A stretch of 64,000 nt of DNA from Apostichopus parvimensis (GCA_000934455.1 KN888954.1:46859-110858), one strand, 5' to 3'. Shown: positions 11,810 to 24,150, numbered from the stretch's first letter. Notes: generated from the sequence alone by a model not told the origin. A program made the numbers and translations.

Positions 11810-14414
11810 CTGGAATAGTTCTGTCCATCGAATGCGGAGAAGAGTGGCGCCATCCTTCCATTACAGTTGTGGAAAAGCTGGAGGTTGTTTGTTTTAACGG
11901 AGTAGAGAAGCATGAAGACGAGATGACACTGGTCAACAAAGGACATCCAGAAGGTAGCCGTCTTTCCAAGATGGCCCTTGCGCACCTTCTCCTCGTAAGC
12001 TCGATACTTCTCGATGAGGTTTAGAGCGAATGAGTCTTTGAGGGCTTCATCGAGGTTCTCTCGGTGGCAAGACTGGGTCATGTTAAGAAGTGCAGCAGGG
12101 TCATAGATAGTGATGTTCTCCTCGGCGAATTGCTCCATCAACAGTCTTTCCATTGCTTCGCACACAGTTTTGAGGCAAAAGAGGGACTTGGTGTATGCCT
12201 TTCGACTGAGAACACCTTTGAGGGATCCACTTGTCACCAGCTGTGCCTCAAACAGAATCTCTTTGTATCCAGAACCCTTCATTTTGTGGCCTATGAGCAT
12301 GCCGATAAAGTTCATGGACGTGTGAAAGGGTCCGATCATGATCACATGATTGGCGAATTCATCTGGCCAACGTCAGATGATGGGTAGAACTTCATACAAA
12401 CTCCCAGATCAAATGTATTCAGGACCCACTTCTGACCCACCTCAGCTGTAGCCACCTCTGAGTGCTTCATGAGCTCACGAACAACTGCGCTGTCAGTTAT
12501 TGGTTGATGGATAGGTGTAAAGTAGTCCACTGCTGATTTTCTGGGTGGGGGAGTTCCAGTTGCAGAAACGAATCCCCCTAGTGCGGGCACAGGCTGCATG
12601 CCACTGCTTCCAATATACCTGCAGAATAGCCAGACATAGTACTCTTTCATCTTAGTAGTAAAGACTGCGTCATTTTCAACAGGGTGTGTGAATGACGAGC
12701 CACCCGGAAACGTTGGCCCAATACGTGTCAAATGCAAGGGCGGGAGAGTTTCTGGTGTATCAACTTTCACGCTACGCTGTTGCGACTTGTCCAATTCAGG
12801 CAGCGTTCGGACATTTGGGCTCTGGGTTCCAGGCATGACCTCCTGCACCATTATTCCCCCAGCACTGTTGACAATGTTGTTGCCGTGCACATTCGTAGTG
12901 ATTTTATTCAAGTTGTCCTACTCCCACTGACAATGAAATACCACGGTCCCCTTCTCCTGTCACGATTTGGGGCGTCAGATAAGTTGAGACTACATCTAGG
13001 GCCTTGGCCAGGGCGGTTTCCATCTCCAAAGCAAAATCGTAGGTCTGAGTGGCCAAGCGTGTTCAAAATCTTGGTGAACCGCTTGCTACGGAACAAGTGC
13101 CTCACAGTCACACAGAGAAGTATGTGTTTTGGTAACTTCCATTTTTCCTCTGATACTGCACGGCATATGTCTTGCCCGATTGAGGATACCAGGCGCTTCA
13201 TCTTTTCGCTCGTTTCCTTGTGTTCCTTGCCGTACAAAACTATGCTGAAGAACCGGACGAGGTCTGAAGGTAGAAGCTTTTCAGAACTGAGCTCCATGTC
13301 GTCGGATGTTGGCGGTCACGGTGAGCTTTGGGACTCTCTGAAAGCATGTAGAATATTCCCACGAGTGCAGCGTTTTGTTATTTGTCTGTGCTCTCGAGAG
13401 TGTAAGCTTGTGTAAGAGTATCAATAACAGTTATGTTCGAACTGTACACGAGCCAGAATGAAATGGCATAACATTTGTCATGATCGACCTTCATGAAAGA
13501 TACATGATCCTTGATTGGGTCATTATGTAGGCGTTTCTCGTTCTCATACCCATTCCGTCTCAGTTCTTCAATATACAACAAGCGCAAGGTAGATAGCCGT
13601 AGGACCTCATTCTGCTGGACGACATAAGTTTGTATGTGCTCCAGTACTGACACGAGTGCCTTCTCATGGGCGGCTGACATGTGAGCGTGTTCAGTATACT
13701 TTGGTTCTTTTGCTCTGTTAATCCCGCGCTCGTAGTTAGCGAATGCTGTTCGGAAGGATCTCAAGCATGATAGATGGTGTTTGGCCTCAACAGCAAAGAG
13801 GTCTGTGCTTTTCACCAGTCGGTGAAGTCGTGATAGACCCATTTTTTCGGCCCGTGATTCGGTTTGCTCCCATGCAATTTCTTTGCTCTTCCACGAGGAG
13901 AATTTGTCAGGTCGCTCTGTTTTGCGATCAACACCTTTAATCTCTACTTTCTCACAGAAAATGCACTCTGGTGGGAATATGGGTCCAGCAGAGTGTCTAC
14001 GTGGGGAATGCAATAGCGAGGTTGATGCTTCTGGTTCGATCGCATCTCCCAGAAGATGCAGGTTGCCAGTAAAACGCTCATAACACTGTCGGTGATACCC
14101 AGTACTTTCCAGGTCTTCGGGGAGAGTTGGAGGGATCTGGTCACAAACTGATTGCATACGGTATGGGGACTCATGTGACTGGCGGAGACGTCGGTCCCGG
14201 ATCCTATGAAGGTGCTGTAGTTTTTCACTTGCAGTTCCTTTGATTTTACTCAGGGTTGTAAAAGGGCCATGATCAGACATGGATAGCACATGAAGCATAC
14301 ATGTAGGTGGCGAGGGTGTTTTGCGGGAACTTTTGGTGACTGCAGGATGAGTACTCCTGTCACATTTTCGTTTGGACATTGTGGCTTATGTTCACTTCTT
14401 CCACAACGGTTACT
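11810..14414 (-). pseudogene. exon 2 of the broken gene (N-terminal half)
   Basis: The acceptor is at 14415-14416 (TTTCAG before AGTAACCG) and the donor follows 11810 (CAG/GTTTGT). The ATG at 14379 is the first in frame after the acceptor. The first 333 codons are open to TAA at 13378. They include a Cys/His-containing stretch around YHRQCYERF (about residues 95-103) and an EPPECIFCEKV-like CxxC near residue 140. Past the stop the same protein continues in other frames through SSIGQDICRAV, LPKHILLCVTVRHL, NKITTNVHGNNIVNSAGG, SATGTPPPRKSAVDYFTP, WVLNTFDLGVCMK and IMIGPFHTSMNFIGMLIGHK. Breaks lie near 13310 (frameshift), 13035 (frameshift), 12945 (frameshift), 12918 (TAG) and 12373 (TGA plus frameshift). 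Confidence 0.7.
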
Positions 14415-15239
14415 CTGAAATGAGAAAGAGTACGCCTAGTCACCATTATTAATAAACCGACCATGATAGTAAACATTAAAATAACACTTTGTGTTATTAC
14501 ATGCGTTTCCATCACTATAATAACCCTCAAACGACTATGTTTACTTAACCTTGCCTTACACTGCACTGGTCAGTGGTAGGTGGAGGTCACAACATCAGCA
14601 TGGTCATAATTATGCCGGCCAGGTATCTACATTCTTTTCATTATAATTCTTGTAACTGTAGCAACTTTATATATTGTTTGAAATAGGCCTAAAACCTTAA
14701 CGGAGTTCCAATTCATGTAGTGTAGGTAAACTATCAGATTGCTTAAAGATTTAGATTCGATAGAGGAGAAAGCTGATGAAAAGGTGACAGTTCTGTATGA
14801 TAATTGCAGTCAATATTAGTTTAAAAAAATCACTAAAAGGTTACACAAATTTGGGTTCATTGGTTTTACTGGGCTGAGATGGGTAGTCAAACAATTTTTT
14901 TTTAAATTATGTTACTGCATTTCAAATTACTAACACTACAGTAACACTACCGGCAGTAGTGAACAGTAACACTAACAGAGCTCTAACTTTGGTCTTTTTT
15001 AGCCTAACCTTCGGTACGTACGTAGTACCATTAGGCTACGATAGACCTACATTAACGCTAGGCCAAGTGGGCTACATGATGTAGGCCTAGGCTAACATTC
15101 GGTATTAGGTACACATTTCATTGGGAGGAATCACCCCTGTCAAATAAATGTGGAAATGAACAACTTACTAATGATAATTAGCTATTGTATTAGCATTATA
15201 ATTGTATATCATCTACACAGACAAAAGGAAATAACTTAC
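14415..15239 (-). other. 5' UTR intron of the broken gene
   Basis: On the minus strand a consensus donor (CGT/GTAAGT at 15239) and an acceptor (TTTCAG at 14415) bound this stretch. It is AT-rich and contains TAGGCCTA-type words around 15000-15100. The upstream non-coding exon would end at 15240 and begin somewhere near 15250-15340. No promoter motif can be fixed. From 15340 to 15744 nothing is recognised. Confidence 0.45.
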
Positions 15240-15744
15240 ACGTTCTGACGAGATGGCCGTGCCGCTGAGCGTGTGTGAATACAGCATGGCCTATACGTGA
15301 ATTCACTACACGTACTCGTACTCAGATACGGGTATAACAACTCAAGACAGAGTGAAATTAAACTGCAGGAGAAAACTAATTTTTGAACATTTTATTAACT
15401 TTACCAATGGATGCGTACATAATTTGTAGATCATACTGATATCTGTTTACTTTAAACACAGAGTGTATAATAGATGACAAATTTTTTTCAAGTAAATAAA
15501 AAGTGAGCAATTTGAAACAAATTTCTAACCGAAATATGCTACGCATTTGTGTTTAAATGATGATGAATGAGTGATTGCAAAGTAAGATGTGTATCCCAAA
15601 TCATCTAGCATTAACTTTACTCATAATTTCGTTAAAAATACTCGATTGTATCTTATTTGACCCAGAGATTTTTCTCTGGCCAACCACACAACAAAATAAT
15701 TTTTCACTTCATACAGCTGCTAATATTCTGATTTTGGTAATGCT

Positions 15745-15970
15745 GGCACTTTCAAGGCCGTCGCCTAGGGGGGACTGGGGGACTTGCCCCCCCACCAGTT
15801 TGATTCTGGGACCATTTTAGGGCTTTTAGGAAAATTCCGGGGTCCCCCCTGGAACCCCACCGGGGATTCGCCGCTGGACCCCCGGGCCACCGGTGCCCTA
15901 AGGCGGGCCCCTGGACCCACGCCTAATTGGGTTGGCCCCACCAACATTTCAAACGTTCCGGCGCCGTTGA
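15745..15970. repeat. GC-rich dispersed repeat
   Basis: An abrupt island of G and C runs (for example GGGGGACTGGGGGACTTGCC and CCACCGGGGATTCGCCG) in AT-rich surroundings. Open frames across it on both strands are a product of composition. It looks like the end of a repeat element, but no family is assigned. Confidence 0.5.
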
Positions 15971-16179
15971 ATAGCCTTCAATAGTGGAGCCAGGAGGGCG
16001 AAATTGCCCATATGTTTAGTGTAGGACAGATCATTTGGAGGGGAAATATTAGTTAATCAGTCCAAAAGGAGCCCCGGGCACTGAGCCAATAACTAATTCC
16101 TACCATGGTATCCAGATTTATGGTTCGAATATATACCCATCTCATTACATACCAACTGTTTTTTTTCTTTTTCTTTCAG

Positions 16180-16723
16180 GAAGACCACAAGGTACGTTAC
16201 CTCAGACAGCGAGGTAAGCGAAGTTGACTCTCCTGTGAAATCGAAGCAACGGTAGAAATCGTGCTCACAGAAGGAGTCCCCTGTCCCATCGCAGGTTGTA
16301 ACAATGCCACCTTGCAGTAGACTGCACTCATCGCCGGCACCACCTACACCAACCACCGACATCCTCAGCTCAACACCTTCACTACAATCTCTTACATGCA
16401 CACCAGTCAGGATCACCCCTCTCACACCAGTCACGACCACCCCTCGCACCACAGTCGGGGCCACAGCTACCCCAACTAGTGACCCATGAGAGGCCGACCA
16501 CTAACAAGGCCTTATGGCAAAAAAAGTCCTCAGACTTCTCGAGGATATAAGAGAGACCCAAAGAGTTCATGTAGGCCTGTTGAAGAATTTGCTCAAGAAG
16601 GAAGGAAGAAAGAACCAGTGCCCAAGATTTTACCCTACCAGATGGTGCATCTCTCCCACTGAAGACACCCGCGGAGTTGACTTCATTTGAAGAGAAGTTA
16701 GCTGACCCAGCATTCCAAACTGG
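16180..16723 (+). pseudogene. decayed exon of a DUF4806-type gene, N-terminal part
   Basis: Seen: after a TTTCTTTCAG acceptor the frame reads TTRYVTSDSEVSEVDSPVKS, a TAG, and then a Pro/Thr-rich stretch to TGA near 16489. After another stop it gives the coiled-coil-like VLRLLEDIRETQRVHVGLLK. A frame change follows, with LPDGASLPLKTPAELTSFEE and KLADPAFQTGL up to a GTAAGT donor at 16724. Known: proteins with DUF4806 carry a basic/serine-rich region, a short coiled coil and an LPLKT..EL..LE..L start of the domain. The role of DUF4806 is unknown. At least three stops and one frameshift mark it as broken. The remaining part of the domain lies at 17929. Confidence 0.6.
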
Positions 16724-17649
16724 GTTGGTAAGTGCATTCATCTTTAATTGCATCATAGGCATTGCAGGTATAATTGTTAACAATAATGAAAATGATAAAG
16801 AACAGGTGAGAGAACTTAAGACTGCATTGGTTGGATGGTGCTCATGTAACCGTCATCACAGACATGGCGAGAGCTATCGACAATGGAGACGTACAGGCCA
16901 TCAATGGGCATCACCAGATGTGGCAGTTATTTGTCTGTACTGGAAGTTACGAGCTGTGCTTCAACCAGTAATTGGATGTTCCTGCAGGCACCAGGGCTAA
17001 TCATATTTTCTAGAAGTGGGCTACCCCTAAAGTAACTGAGAAACTAACTAATAATAACCCAATTTACCGAATTGTTAAATTTGGAGCCTTGGAGAGGTGC
17101 ATGCAAACTTGAATAATTTGCAGTCTGGCTGACAGGAGTGCCATGCGGTCGCTACCCTATTTGCATCTCTGGAAGCAGAGATTGCAGCGGCGGTACAATG
17201 GCGAGGTCCTGGGTCACATGTTCGTCCACTGGAATTATACCAAATTGACATTAACTATGCTTGCTCTCTAGGAATTGTTTGTTTTCCCTTTGCTTTCCAT
17301 TGCAGGACAACTGCAGTTTGTGTCTAGACTCTAAATTTATACTCCAAACACATATTATCGAACATTGTATTCTTCATCCCTACTTTTACTAGAATTAGGA
17401 GTTGTGTGTCTGTTTTTTGCCTGAACTGAGCATCTTTGAATATTATTTTTTTCTCAGTATTCATGTCATAACATGATTTCTCAGCAGCTCAATAGTGCCA
17501 CCCAGGTCACTGCAATAAACATGTGACCCTGCTACCCCTTGAATATGGATATCCCTGTGTATAATTACAAGTTATTTACAGGTTCACAATTAGTACCTGA
17601 GTAGAGAGAAGCCGTGTATATAGAATGCCTAGCCCTAGAGTACAACAGA

Positions 17650-17722
17650 AAAGCTTTGCGATCTGTGGATTGAAACTGACAGCCTTTTGCTCAGTAGTCC
17701 AACTGAACTATCCACATTCATG
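17650..17722 (-). mobile_element. tRNA-like SINE head
   Basis: On the minus strand GGATAGTTCAGTTGGACTA (A box) is followed by AGTTTCAATCC (B box) at tRNA-like spacing. The arms do not pair as a complete cloverleaf. A tRNA-derived SINE or decayed tRNA copy lying in the intron-like interval of the DUF4806 remnant is the likely reading. From 16725 to 17649 nothing else is recognised except a 46-codon open stretch near 16828-16968 without a known domain. Confidence 0.45.
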
Positions 17723-17928
17723 ACTTGCACATCTTGTCTATAATAATCCCTGACTTGGAAATTTGTTCAGGGAACTGCGAGGCTTCGAGAGCAGACATTT
17801 TGGCATCGTGTGTACAAACTCGCAATCTTTTTGATTATCTTTCAAAAAATCCTATGTTAAATTAAGATGACAATTACTTTGTCATACATTTGTTGTCTTT
17901 TCTTTCTTCCATGGAAACTTCCTCGCAG

Positions 17929-18035
17929 ATTTGGGAGGCACATCATGGACGCACAGCTGGCATTGCAAACAAACTTCATTGGGTGCAATAAAAAGGTGGC
18001 ATTTCGAGAAACAAAGCTGTTCCAAGTCGTACATA
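17929..18035 (+). pseudogene. DUF4806-type exon, C-terminal part of the domain
   Basis: The acceptor CTTCCTCGCAG precedes the exon and the donor GTAAGT follows CATA. One frame reads GRHIMDAQLALQTNFIG, then CNKKVAFRETKLFQVV. This matches the end of DUF4806 domains, where an N-W/F-x-G core is followed by KxAF..TKL..VV. Together with 16180-16723 it suggests one plus-strand gene with an intron. The middle exon was not found. Confidence 0.5.
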
Positions 18036-18349
18036 GTAAGTTTAAAAAAAATACCATCAAATAATTGTGGCACAGGATGGCACAAACAATTGGCAGTATT
18101 ATTCAATTGTATGCAGAAGTAATGCACAGTTTGCCAGACTGATTCAGCATGATATGCTGATGTTTTGTGCAATTCAATCACTTGGCCTAATTTGCTTTTC
18201 AAAGTAGGATGCATTGCAGAGGCATACAGAATATTGCTTCAAGTCTTCATTCTGTGAAAATGTCAAATTCCATGAAATCAAAGTCCGATTACTGGTTTCA
18301 ATATTTTGTAATGTGCTTTATTGTTTTAATTGCTTAATTGTTTTTTATT

Positions 18350-18690
18350 GTTTAGTATTAGGTCGTCCGTAGGAGTAGACCTTATGGCTGCATCCTTCGT
18401 GTGTCTGCCTGTTAGTGTGTGTATGTGTGTCAAACTTTTGGTACACACGTTTTGCGTCGTTCATGTCTCATTCATCCAAACACCAAATGCAACCAAACTT
18501 GAATCATAGGTGCAGTATGGGTATTTTGATATGTTAATGAGGTCAAAGGTCACATAACAAGGGCAAAGGTCATTTGTTTTGTTCATATCTCATTCACACA
18601 AACACTGATTGCAACCAAACTTGGATCACATGTGCAACACATATGCCTTCACATACTGTTGAGGTCACAGGTAACATAACAAGGTCAAGT
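18350..18690. repeat. dispersed repeat with AGGTCAAAGGTCA words
   Basis: Two internal blocks of about 110 bp each contain TCATTCA.CCAAACAC, GCAACCAAACTTG.ATCA and GAGGTCA..GGTCACATAAC. A GT-rich microsatellite (18410-18432) lies at the start. The exact word AGGTCAAAGGTCA is at 18540-18552. The same style of repeat occurs at 31.95-32.6 and 36-37.9 kb. Confidence 0.6.
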
Positions 18691-18699
18691 AGCCTGAAA

Positions 18700-21429
18700 T
18701 GTGTCTCATTTTAAAAGGGTAGGTCCAATTGCAAGCAAACATAGGTAGCCTACAATATGGGTCAAAGCTTTCTCAATTTTTTTTCTCCAAGTGATATGAA
18801 GTTTCTTTAGGATGTTTACTAATCTACACGGACAACCTATTCTGCACCCTTGGTGCTATTTTTACAAACTAAGATGACAAAATATGTTTTCATAAAAAAT
18901 ACTTGAAACAAAATAGTTGGTCTCTGGTCAGCGCAAGGGTTGATTTTTATCGTGCGCGTCAATGCTTTTTTTATTTTCCGCGAAATCAACAACAGCGCCC
19001 TCTTTTTCCGAATGGTCTCGAATTTTTGCACGTTAATACCAAAAACGTGCATCCCCGCGTCAATTTCTGAACTTTGGTCTGATCAGCCATGAATTAACAA
19101 TTTAGGGGGTAATTATCGGTGAGTGTCTGTTTATTAACCACCATTTATAATTTACCAGTATATAAAGAACACTGATCCCAATTATTTAAGTAACAAGTAT
19201 AATTTAAATGCCATATATAGGAAAACAGTTTTAACCTCCCATCATGAACTTTCCATTGGTTCTCATAATTGGAAATGAAACCACATTTAAAGTAAGAGTG
19301 ACATGTAATCCATTCGAATTCAACTTGCTGGCAACATATAGCTCGCTTGGTTCATTTTTAATTGAAATTTTAATAAACAAATTATTGCCAGGTTCGTGAC
19401 CTCACAAGGGGTCCTGTTGAACTGGCCAGGATACCATATGCATACTTTTTATGCACGTTTTAAAGCTTTTTACCCAAAAATCCTATCTGCGGGGAAAAAT
19501 GGAAATTTAATACATATTAATGTCTTACTTAGATCTTTCTTACATTTTATAAAATGTCTGTTTCGAAACCTGCTGTGAGAGCTACTTAAAAGAGGCATAT
19601 TTTCTTTGTTTCTTTTGCCAATATCAAGACCCCTTGTGACCTCATAAAGACTATTACGTAATATGCAAAATATCTTTACCCAGTCAGATTCTGCCGAGTG
19701 TAAGATCATGGCTGTTCTTCCTTCGGGCTGGTATGTGTGGGTACCAAATGTTCTTTTTCTATTTTTATGGCGAACGCAATAGGGGTATTATTTTCAGCCA
19801 AAAATTGAAATGTATTGTTTAGAATTGAAGAGTTTTGGCAGACGCGATTTCCAATTACCCCATGCCTGTGTTAAGCAGCTGTATTCTTCATAGAATGACA
19901 ATGCTCTTCAAAATATATACCATCTGAAACAATTTCAACATTGTAAATATGTATTTTTCATGTTGAAACCGACTTTTGTACATTAAAGGGGGCATTTATT
20001 CAAACTGTAATTCACCTAACTGATAGAGCATTGAAAATCATATCGGTAGCACTATTTCAAACTTCATTGCATGTTCAGTTACCGAGATATGACTGTTAGC
20101 AGTTTGTTATTCAATAGGAGTAGAATGGCCACACCATATTTTTCATGTCAATACCTGGCTCTTACTAAAAGTGTTATATTTCACTTGGAAATATATGCGC
20201 ATGTTTCCACACGTTTCTTACATAAGAAATAAACAATATTGTCTAAACATCATCTAAATCCCAAGTGCTAATATAACATGTTAACATTTTAGAACGGATA
20301 TGGTTATAACTTCCATGTTTATATGACTATGAATAACAATATAAAACATAGGAATTGCCACAAACCCAAATATTAGTGTTGCCGTTCTATTTTATTTCTT
20401 AAGGAATTTCCAAATGCTCATAACTCTGTAGCCGGACATGCAATAGAGAAGGAATGAAAAGCTACTGGCATGTTTTTCAAAGCTTTATAACATACATAAA
20501 TCACATTTTTAGTACACTTGCCCTTTAATGTGAATTTTTATGCTTAGTACTAAACCATTCCATTCTTTTTCACTGTGTCGTATCTACAAGAAATGAATAT
20601 ACACCTTAGTTCTTGCACATCAATGTTCTTTATTCTAGAGTACATCCATTCATTTATATTTTTCTGTGTTCGAGATTTACTGTAGTAATATTTTTAATTA
20701 CCTATGCACTTGATCTTGTCATAAAACATTGAAGATGTTTATTCTCACCTTGCCAGAAAAAAATAAAAGTTCACTCTTCTGTCACGATTTGAAATGAGTT
20801 AATGTTTTTAGGATTCCATTTGATCCAGAGGAAGATCTAGCATACATACTGTTGGCCCTGAGCAACATTCGCATTGCATTTGCAATGCAAAAGTATGTGC
20901 AATATATAGCATCTTGACCTTATCGTTAACATTTGCACGGTTTGCCTGAACATTGTATTCTTTCTCCAAATGCTAAAATGTTCCCTCCAATTAGGAAGCA
21001 TATATTTTCAGTTCTGAGAGTTTCATATTTTTCTTTCAAATAAAATGTAATTGCTTTATGAATTATTGTTTAGTTTTCATCGTTGTGTTCTTGAGAAATC
21101 TATTTCAATGAATGTAGACATGAATACTTTTCTTTTTATTTGGATTTGTTTGTGAGGCAATTATTCCCTGCTGTACCACGACAGAACATGAACGGCGGTT
21201 CAAGTGTTATTGACCACTATTCAACAACCTGCTATAATATGTGGGACACAAGTGCAACCAAGCTATATCCAGCTCTTCTCTCGTCCTTTGGATGATAGGG
21301 GCGACTACACTTTCACGCTGAGACAAACGTACAACTTTAACAAACACTTCCTGCATGCTTTGCCTTTAGCCAATTTCCTGAATGCTGAGAGGTGGTGAAC
21401 CTGTAGATAACTGAACTATTTTAATGGCC
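18700..21429. other. non-coding stretch, no gene seen
   Basis: AT-rich sequence resembling intronic or ancient repeat DNA. The words CCCCTTGTGACCTCA (19625) and TGACCTCACAAGGGG (19397) form an inverted pair about 230 bp apart, which may be the ends of a small element. No coding domain is seen. Confidence 0.5.
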
Positions 21430-21690
21430 ACAGTGAACCAGCTGGGCCTAAAATTTGGACCACACGGTTGGGCCCAGTGTGGGATTCACTTGGGTCAAGC
21501 TCAGTCAACTGGGCCCGAAATGGGTCCCATTTGGGCCACATGCAGTTAGCCTGATTGGGCACAGTATTGGTTCTGTGTGGGCTAAAACGATTGGGGCCCA
21601 GAATGGGTCCCATGTGGGCCCCAGACAGCTGGCCCGGTTGGTCCCGTTTGGGATTGGTTTGGGCCCCAATCAGTCTGGCCCAACTCCCTC
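21430..21690. repeat. TGGGCCC minisatellite
   Basis: A GC-rich run built on repeats such as TTGGGCCCAGTGTGGG, AATGGGTCCCATTTGGGCC and AACTGGGCCC, with an irregular period of about 25-30 bp. Long open frames on both strands over this region are repeat artefacts. From 21691 to 22019 nothing else is recognised. Confidence 0.7.
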
Positions 21691-22019
21691 ATGTTTTGTC
21701 GTTCTCAAAATGCCACGCTTCACCGAACAACATACAAAACAACCAGCCCCATAGGTTACCACGAAAGATAGAAAAATGCCATGCAATTGCCTACATCTTC
21801 GTCTGGGCCTTCCAAGGGGCAAGAAAGGGTGACGTTCCGATGGGGCGTTGCATTCTGCAGTTACTCCAAATCAAAACCGACGACTTTTGAAATAAATATT
21901 TCAATTATAGTAAATAGGAGGTAAGGTGAGAAAATAGTACAGTGAAATTGAATGGAATTGCGGCAAACTCTCTCAAAATCAAGACCTTTACTAATCCACC
22001 ACGATATACGGTTATTTGT

Positions 22020-23750
22020 GTCCCATTTGATATAAGTAAAACTGTTAATACTCTTCCAAGACCATTAACTGATTCTACGCTTATACGCGTAAAATGACAT
22101 CAAGTTGTTGATCCCCTTAAAGTTCTCAAATCCTTACAGTACCTAAAGAAACACAACACTTTCTTTGACAACGACACTGTTCTGAGTCATATTCCTGGTG
22201 ATGCTATCACAATGCAAAAGGAACAGACACAATCAATGAAATATGGAAACAGAATACAGCTACAATATTCATGCAAAAAGAGGAAACTGTAGCAGATGAC
22301 ATAATTTCGAGAAAACACTGTGACCTCTTTTCAAGCAATCCTGTTACAGCAGCTACAAAGTTCGAACATAGGGTACAGAGCTTCATCCAAAATGTAATAT
22401 TAGATGATGAACATCCTATTGGTGAAGTAATTGATTATTTCTATCGTGTACAATTTCAGCAGCGCGGCCGGGCTCATCTCCATTGTTAATTTTGGATAAA
22501 AGACGTACCTAAATACCAACAACATACAGAGAACTTGCTTGTAATAAATTTCATCAACAAATATGTAACATATTCAATGCCTTTTGCAGAAACAGATGCA
22601 CAACTACATGAAGTTGTCAATAGTGTTCAAACATAGCAAAAACCATAGCAAGTCATGTAAAAAGTCCAAAAAGATGAGTAAGTTTAATTTCGCACGACCA
22701 CCGTCTCAGAGAACATTTATTACTATAAAAAAAATACAAACCAATATCAGCTGCAATCCAGTTCCTCATAGTGCACAGCCTTTGACAGAGGGTGATGACA
22801 CAATGAAAAAGACAACAGAATGGGCTAAGGCACGTAGGAAAAAGTGTTGGCATGTATTACAAGATACTACTATTTCAACCATGAAAGACTTTATCCATCT
22901 TTCAGACATTTCACAGGCAGATTTACAGCAAGCCCCTTCTCTCTGTTGACTTCAAAGGAAACAATATTCTTGCGAAGACAGCCAAATCAATGCTGGGCTA
23001 ACAACTACAATGGTCACATAGATGCTATAACAAAACTACGTCGCTTGGGAACAGTTATTTCAACCATAGGAAGATTTGTATTATGGAAGCTGTGTACAGA
23101 GTAACAGGTATGAGACTGACAGTTTCCTCACGTAAAGTAGTTTATGTACCAACAGATGCACATCGGATTACCTTGCCTTTGTCAATATTGCAAATGAAAG
23201 TCAGGATACATGGGTAACAAATATAATTGAAAAATACCCCAGCAGACCAAAGTCGCTCCACTATCAGAAGATGTGTTTAGCAACATTTGCTTACGAATGC
23301 ATTTTCAGCAGCTCCAGAAAGAAAAAACATGCAGTGCTCTAGACAACGATTTAGGTTTCGTTCTTGAACGAACAAAATAGTGTGCAGTTGTACGTTACAA
23401 CAGAACTAGAATGGAAAACAATCCAGAAAAGTATTACCAGGGATTATTAAGGTTATATCTACCTCATACCAAAATGAGTTGCGAAATTATGCATCTCTAA
23501 CCTACGAAGAATATTTTCAGATGGGAACTGTTCACTATACCATCGAATCAAATCAGTGAAAGACATAGTCGGATGAAATATGAAAAACATGGTGAAGACT
23601 TAGATGAGGCATGGGAAATTGCTTCTGAAGCAACACCACAGGGTAATGATGTATGGTGTGATACCGAGTTACTGGGTACAAATGAGTATACTGATCATGA
23701 CAAAGTCAACGAACCACATAACATAGGTGAGGTAATACCTGAATTATGAA
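22020..23750 (+). pseudogene. old Helitron Rep (HUH endonuclease) fragment
   Basis: Seen: across several frames the sequence reads LPRPLTDSTLIRVK, HCDLFSSNPVTAATKFEHRV, IGEVIDYFYRVQFQQRGRAH ending in HLHC (about 22427-22486), then a stop. It continues with VINFINKYVTYSMPF, SKFNFARPPSQRTF, MKKTTEWAKARRKK and, near the end, WCDTELLGTNEYTDHDK. Known: Helitron_like_N proteins have the FQ.RG.PH.H metal-binding motif that serves the HUH nickase, and a later Y..KY catalytic block. The H-x-H pair is visible here, but the Tyr block is not convincingly found and no helicase follows. More than eight stops are present. The lineage differs in wording from the Helitron at 54-58 kb, so this is an independent and older insertion. 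Confidence 0.7.
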
Positions 23751-23984
23751 GTTTTTCAACTCAGGTTCACAATTCTTTGACAACACATCATATAAACTTT
23801 ACTCACTCTATTGAAGAAATTTTGAACAGAACGTCGACACACGATACCAATCTCTGAATACCAACCAAAGGAAACTATTACGATACATCACTAGCTGGTG
23901 TTACCAAAAAGTCAACGATCACAACACAACATCATTCCATATATTTTTCACTGCTGGTGCATGCACAGGTCAATCTCTACCAGA

Positions 23985-24150
23985 GTTCTTGACAAGTCAC
24001 TTTTCGTGAAGTCAAGTCAAGAGTAATTTATCGTCAAGTCAAATCACAAGTCATTTTCCCCGGTAAAGTCAAGTCACAAGTCAAATAGCGTAAAGTCAAG
24101 TCAGAAGTAATTTCTTCCCAAGTCAAGTGACAAGTCATGTTTGCTCATGT
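23985..24150. repeat. AAGTCAAGTCACAAGTCA minisatellite
   Basis: About seven imperfect repeats of AAGTCAAGTCACAAGTCA-like words separated by variable A/T-rich spacers. It lies about 200 bp past the C-terminal end of the minus-strand hAT and may be subterminal sequence of that element. Confidence 0.75.

Larger units (their letters stand above)
9376..14414 (-). pseudogene. broken six-exon gene of an uncharacterised invertebrate family
   Basis: Seen: joining 14414-11810, 11635-11506, 11404-10990, 10888-10303 and 10191-9376 through canonical GT/AG sites gives one long protein of well over 1,000 residues. A non-coding first exon ends at 15240. Phase is preserved across each junction, for example NYS-R and G-K-V. 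The frame is broken by stops at 13378, 12918, 12373, 11155, 11017 and 9846, and by frameshifts near 13310, 13035, 12945, 12370, 11590, 10540 and 9870. Known: I recognise the overall order from long uncharacterised proteins that occur in many copies in cnidarian, mollusc and echinoderm genomes, but I know of no assigned function. The retained introns rule out a processed pseudogene. Whether the family is a host gene or a transposon passenger is open. Confidence 0.75.

Noticed and set aside
12732-13415. Plus-strand 227-codon open frame
   Set aside because: It is antisense to exon 2 of the broken minus-strand gene, whose protein wording is clearly the real signal.
15765-15984. Proline/glycine-rich frames on both strands
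   Set aside because: Both arise from the GC-rich repeat. High GC removes stop codons by chance.
21455-21890. Frames of 99 and 111 codons (plus strand)
   Set aside because: They are composed almost wholly of the TGGGCCC minisatellite, with no domain beyond it.
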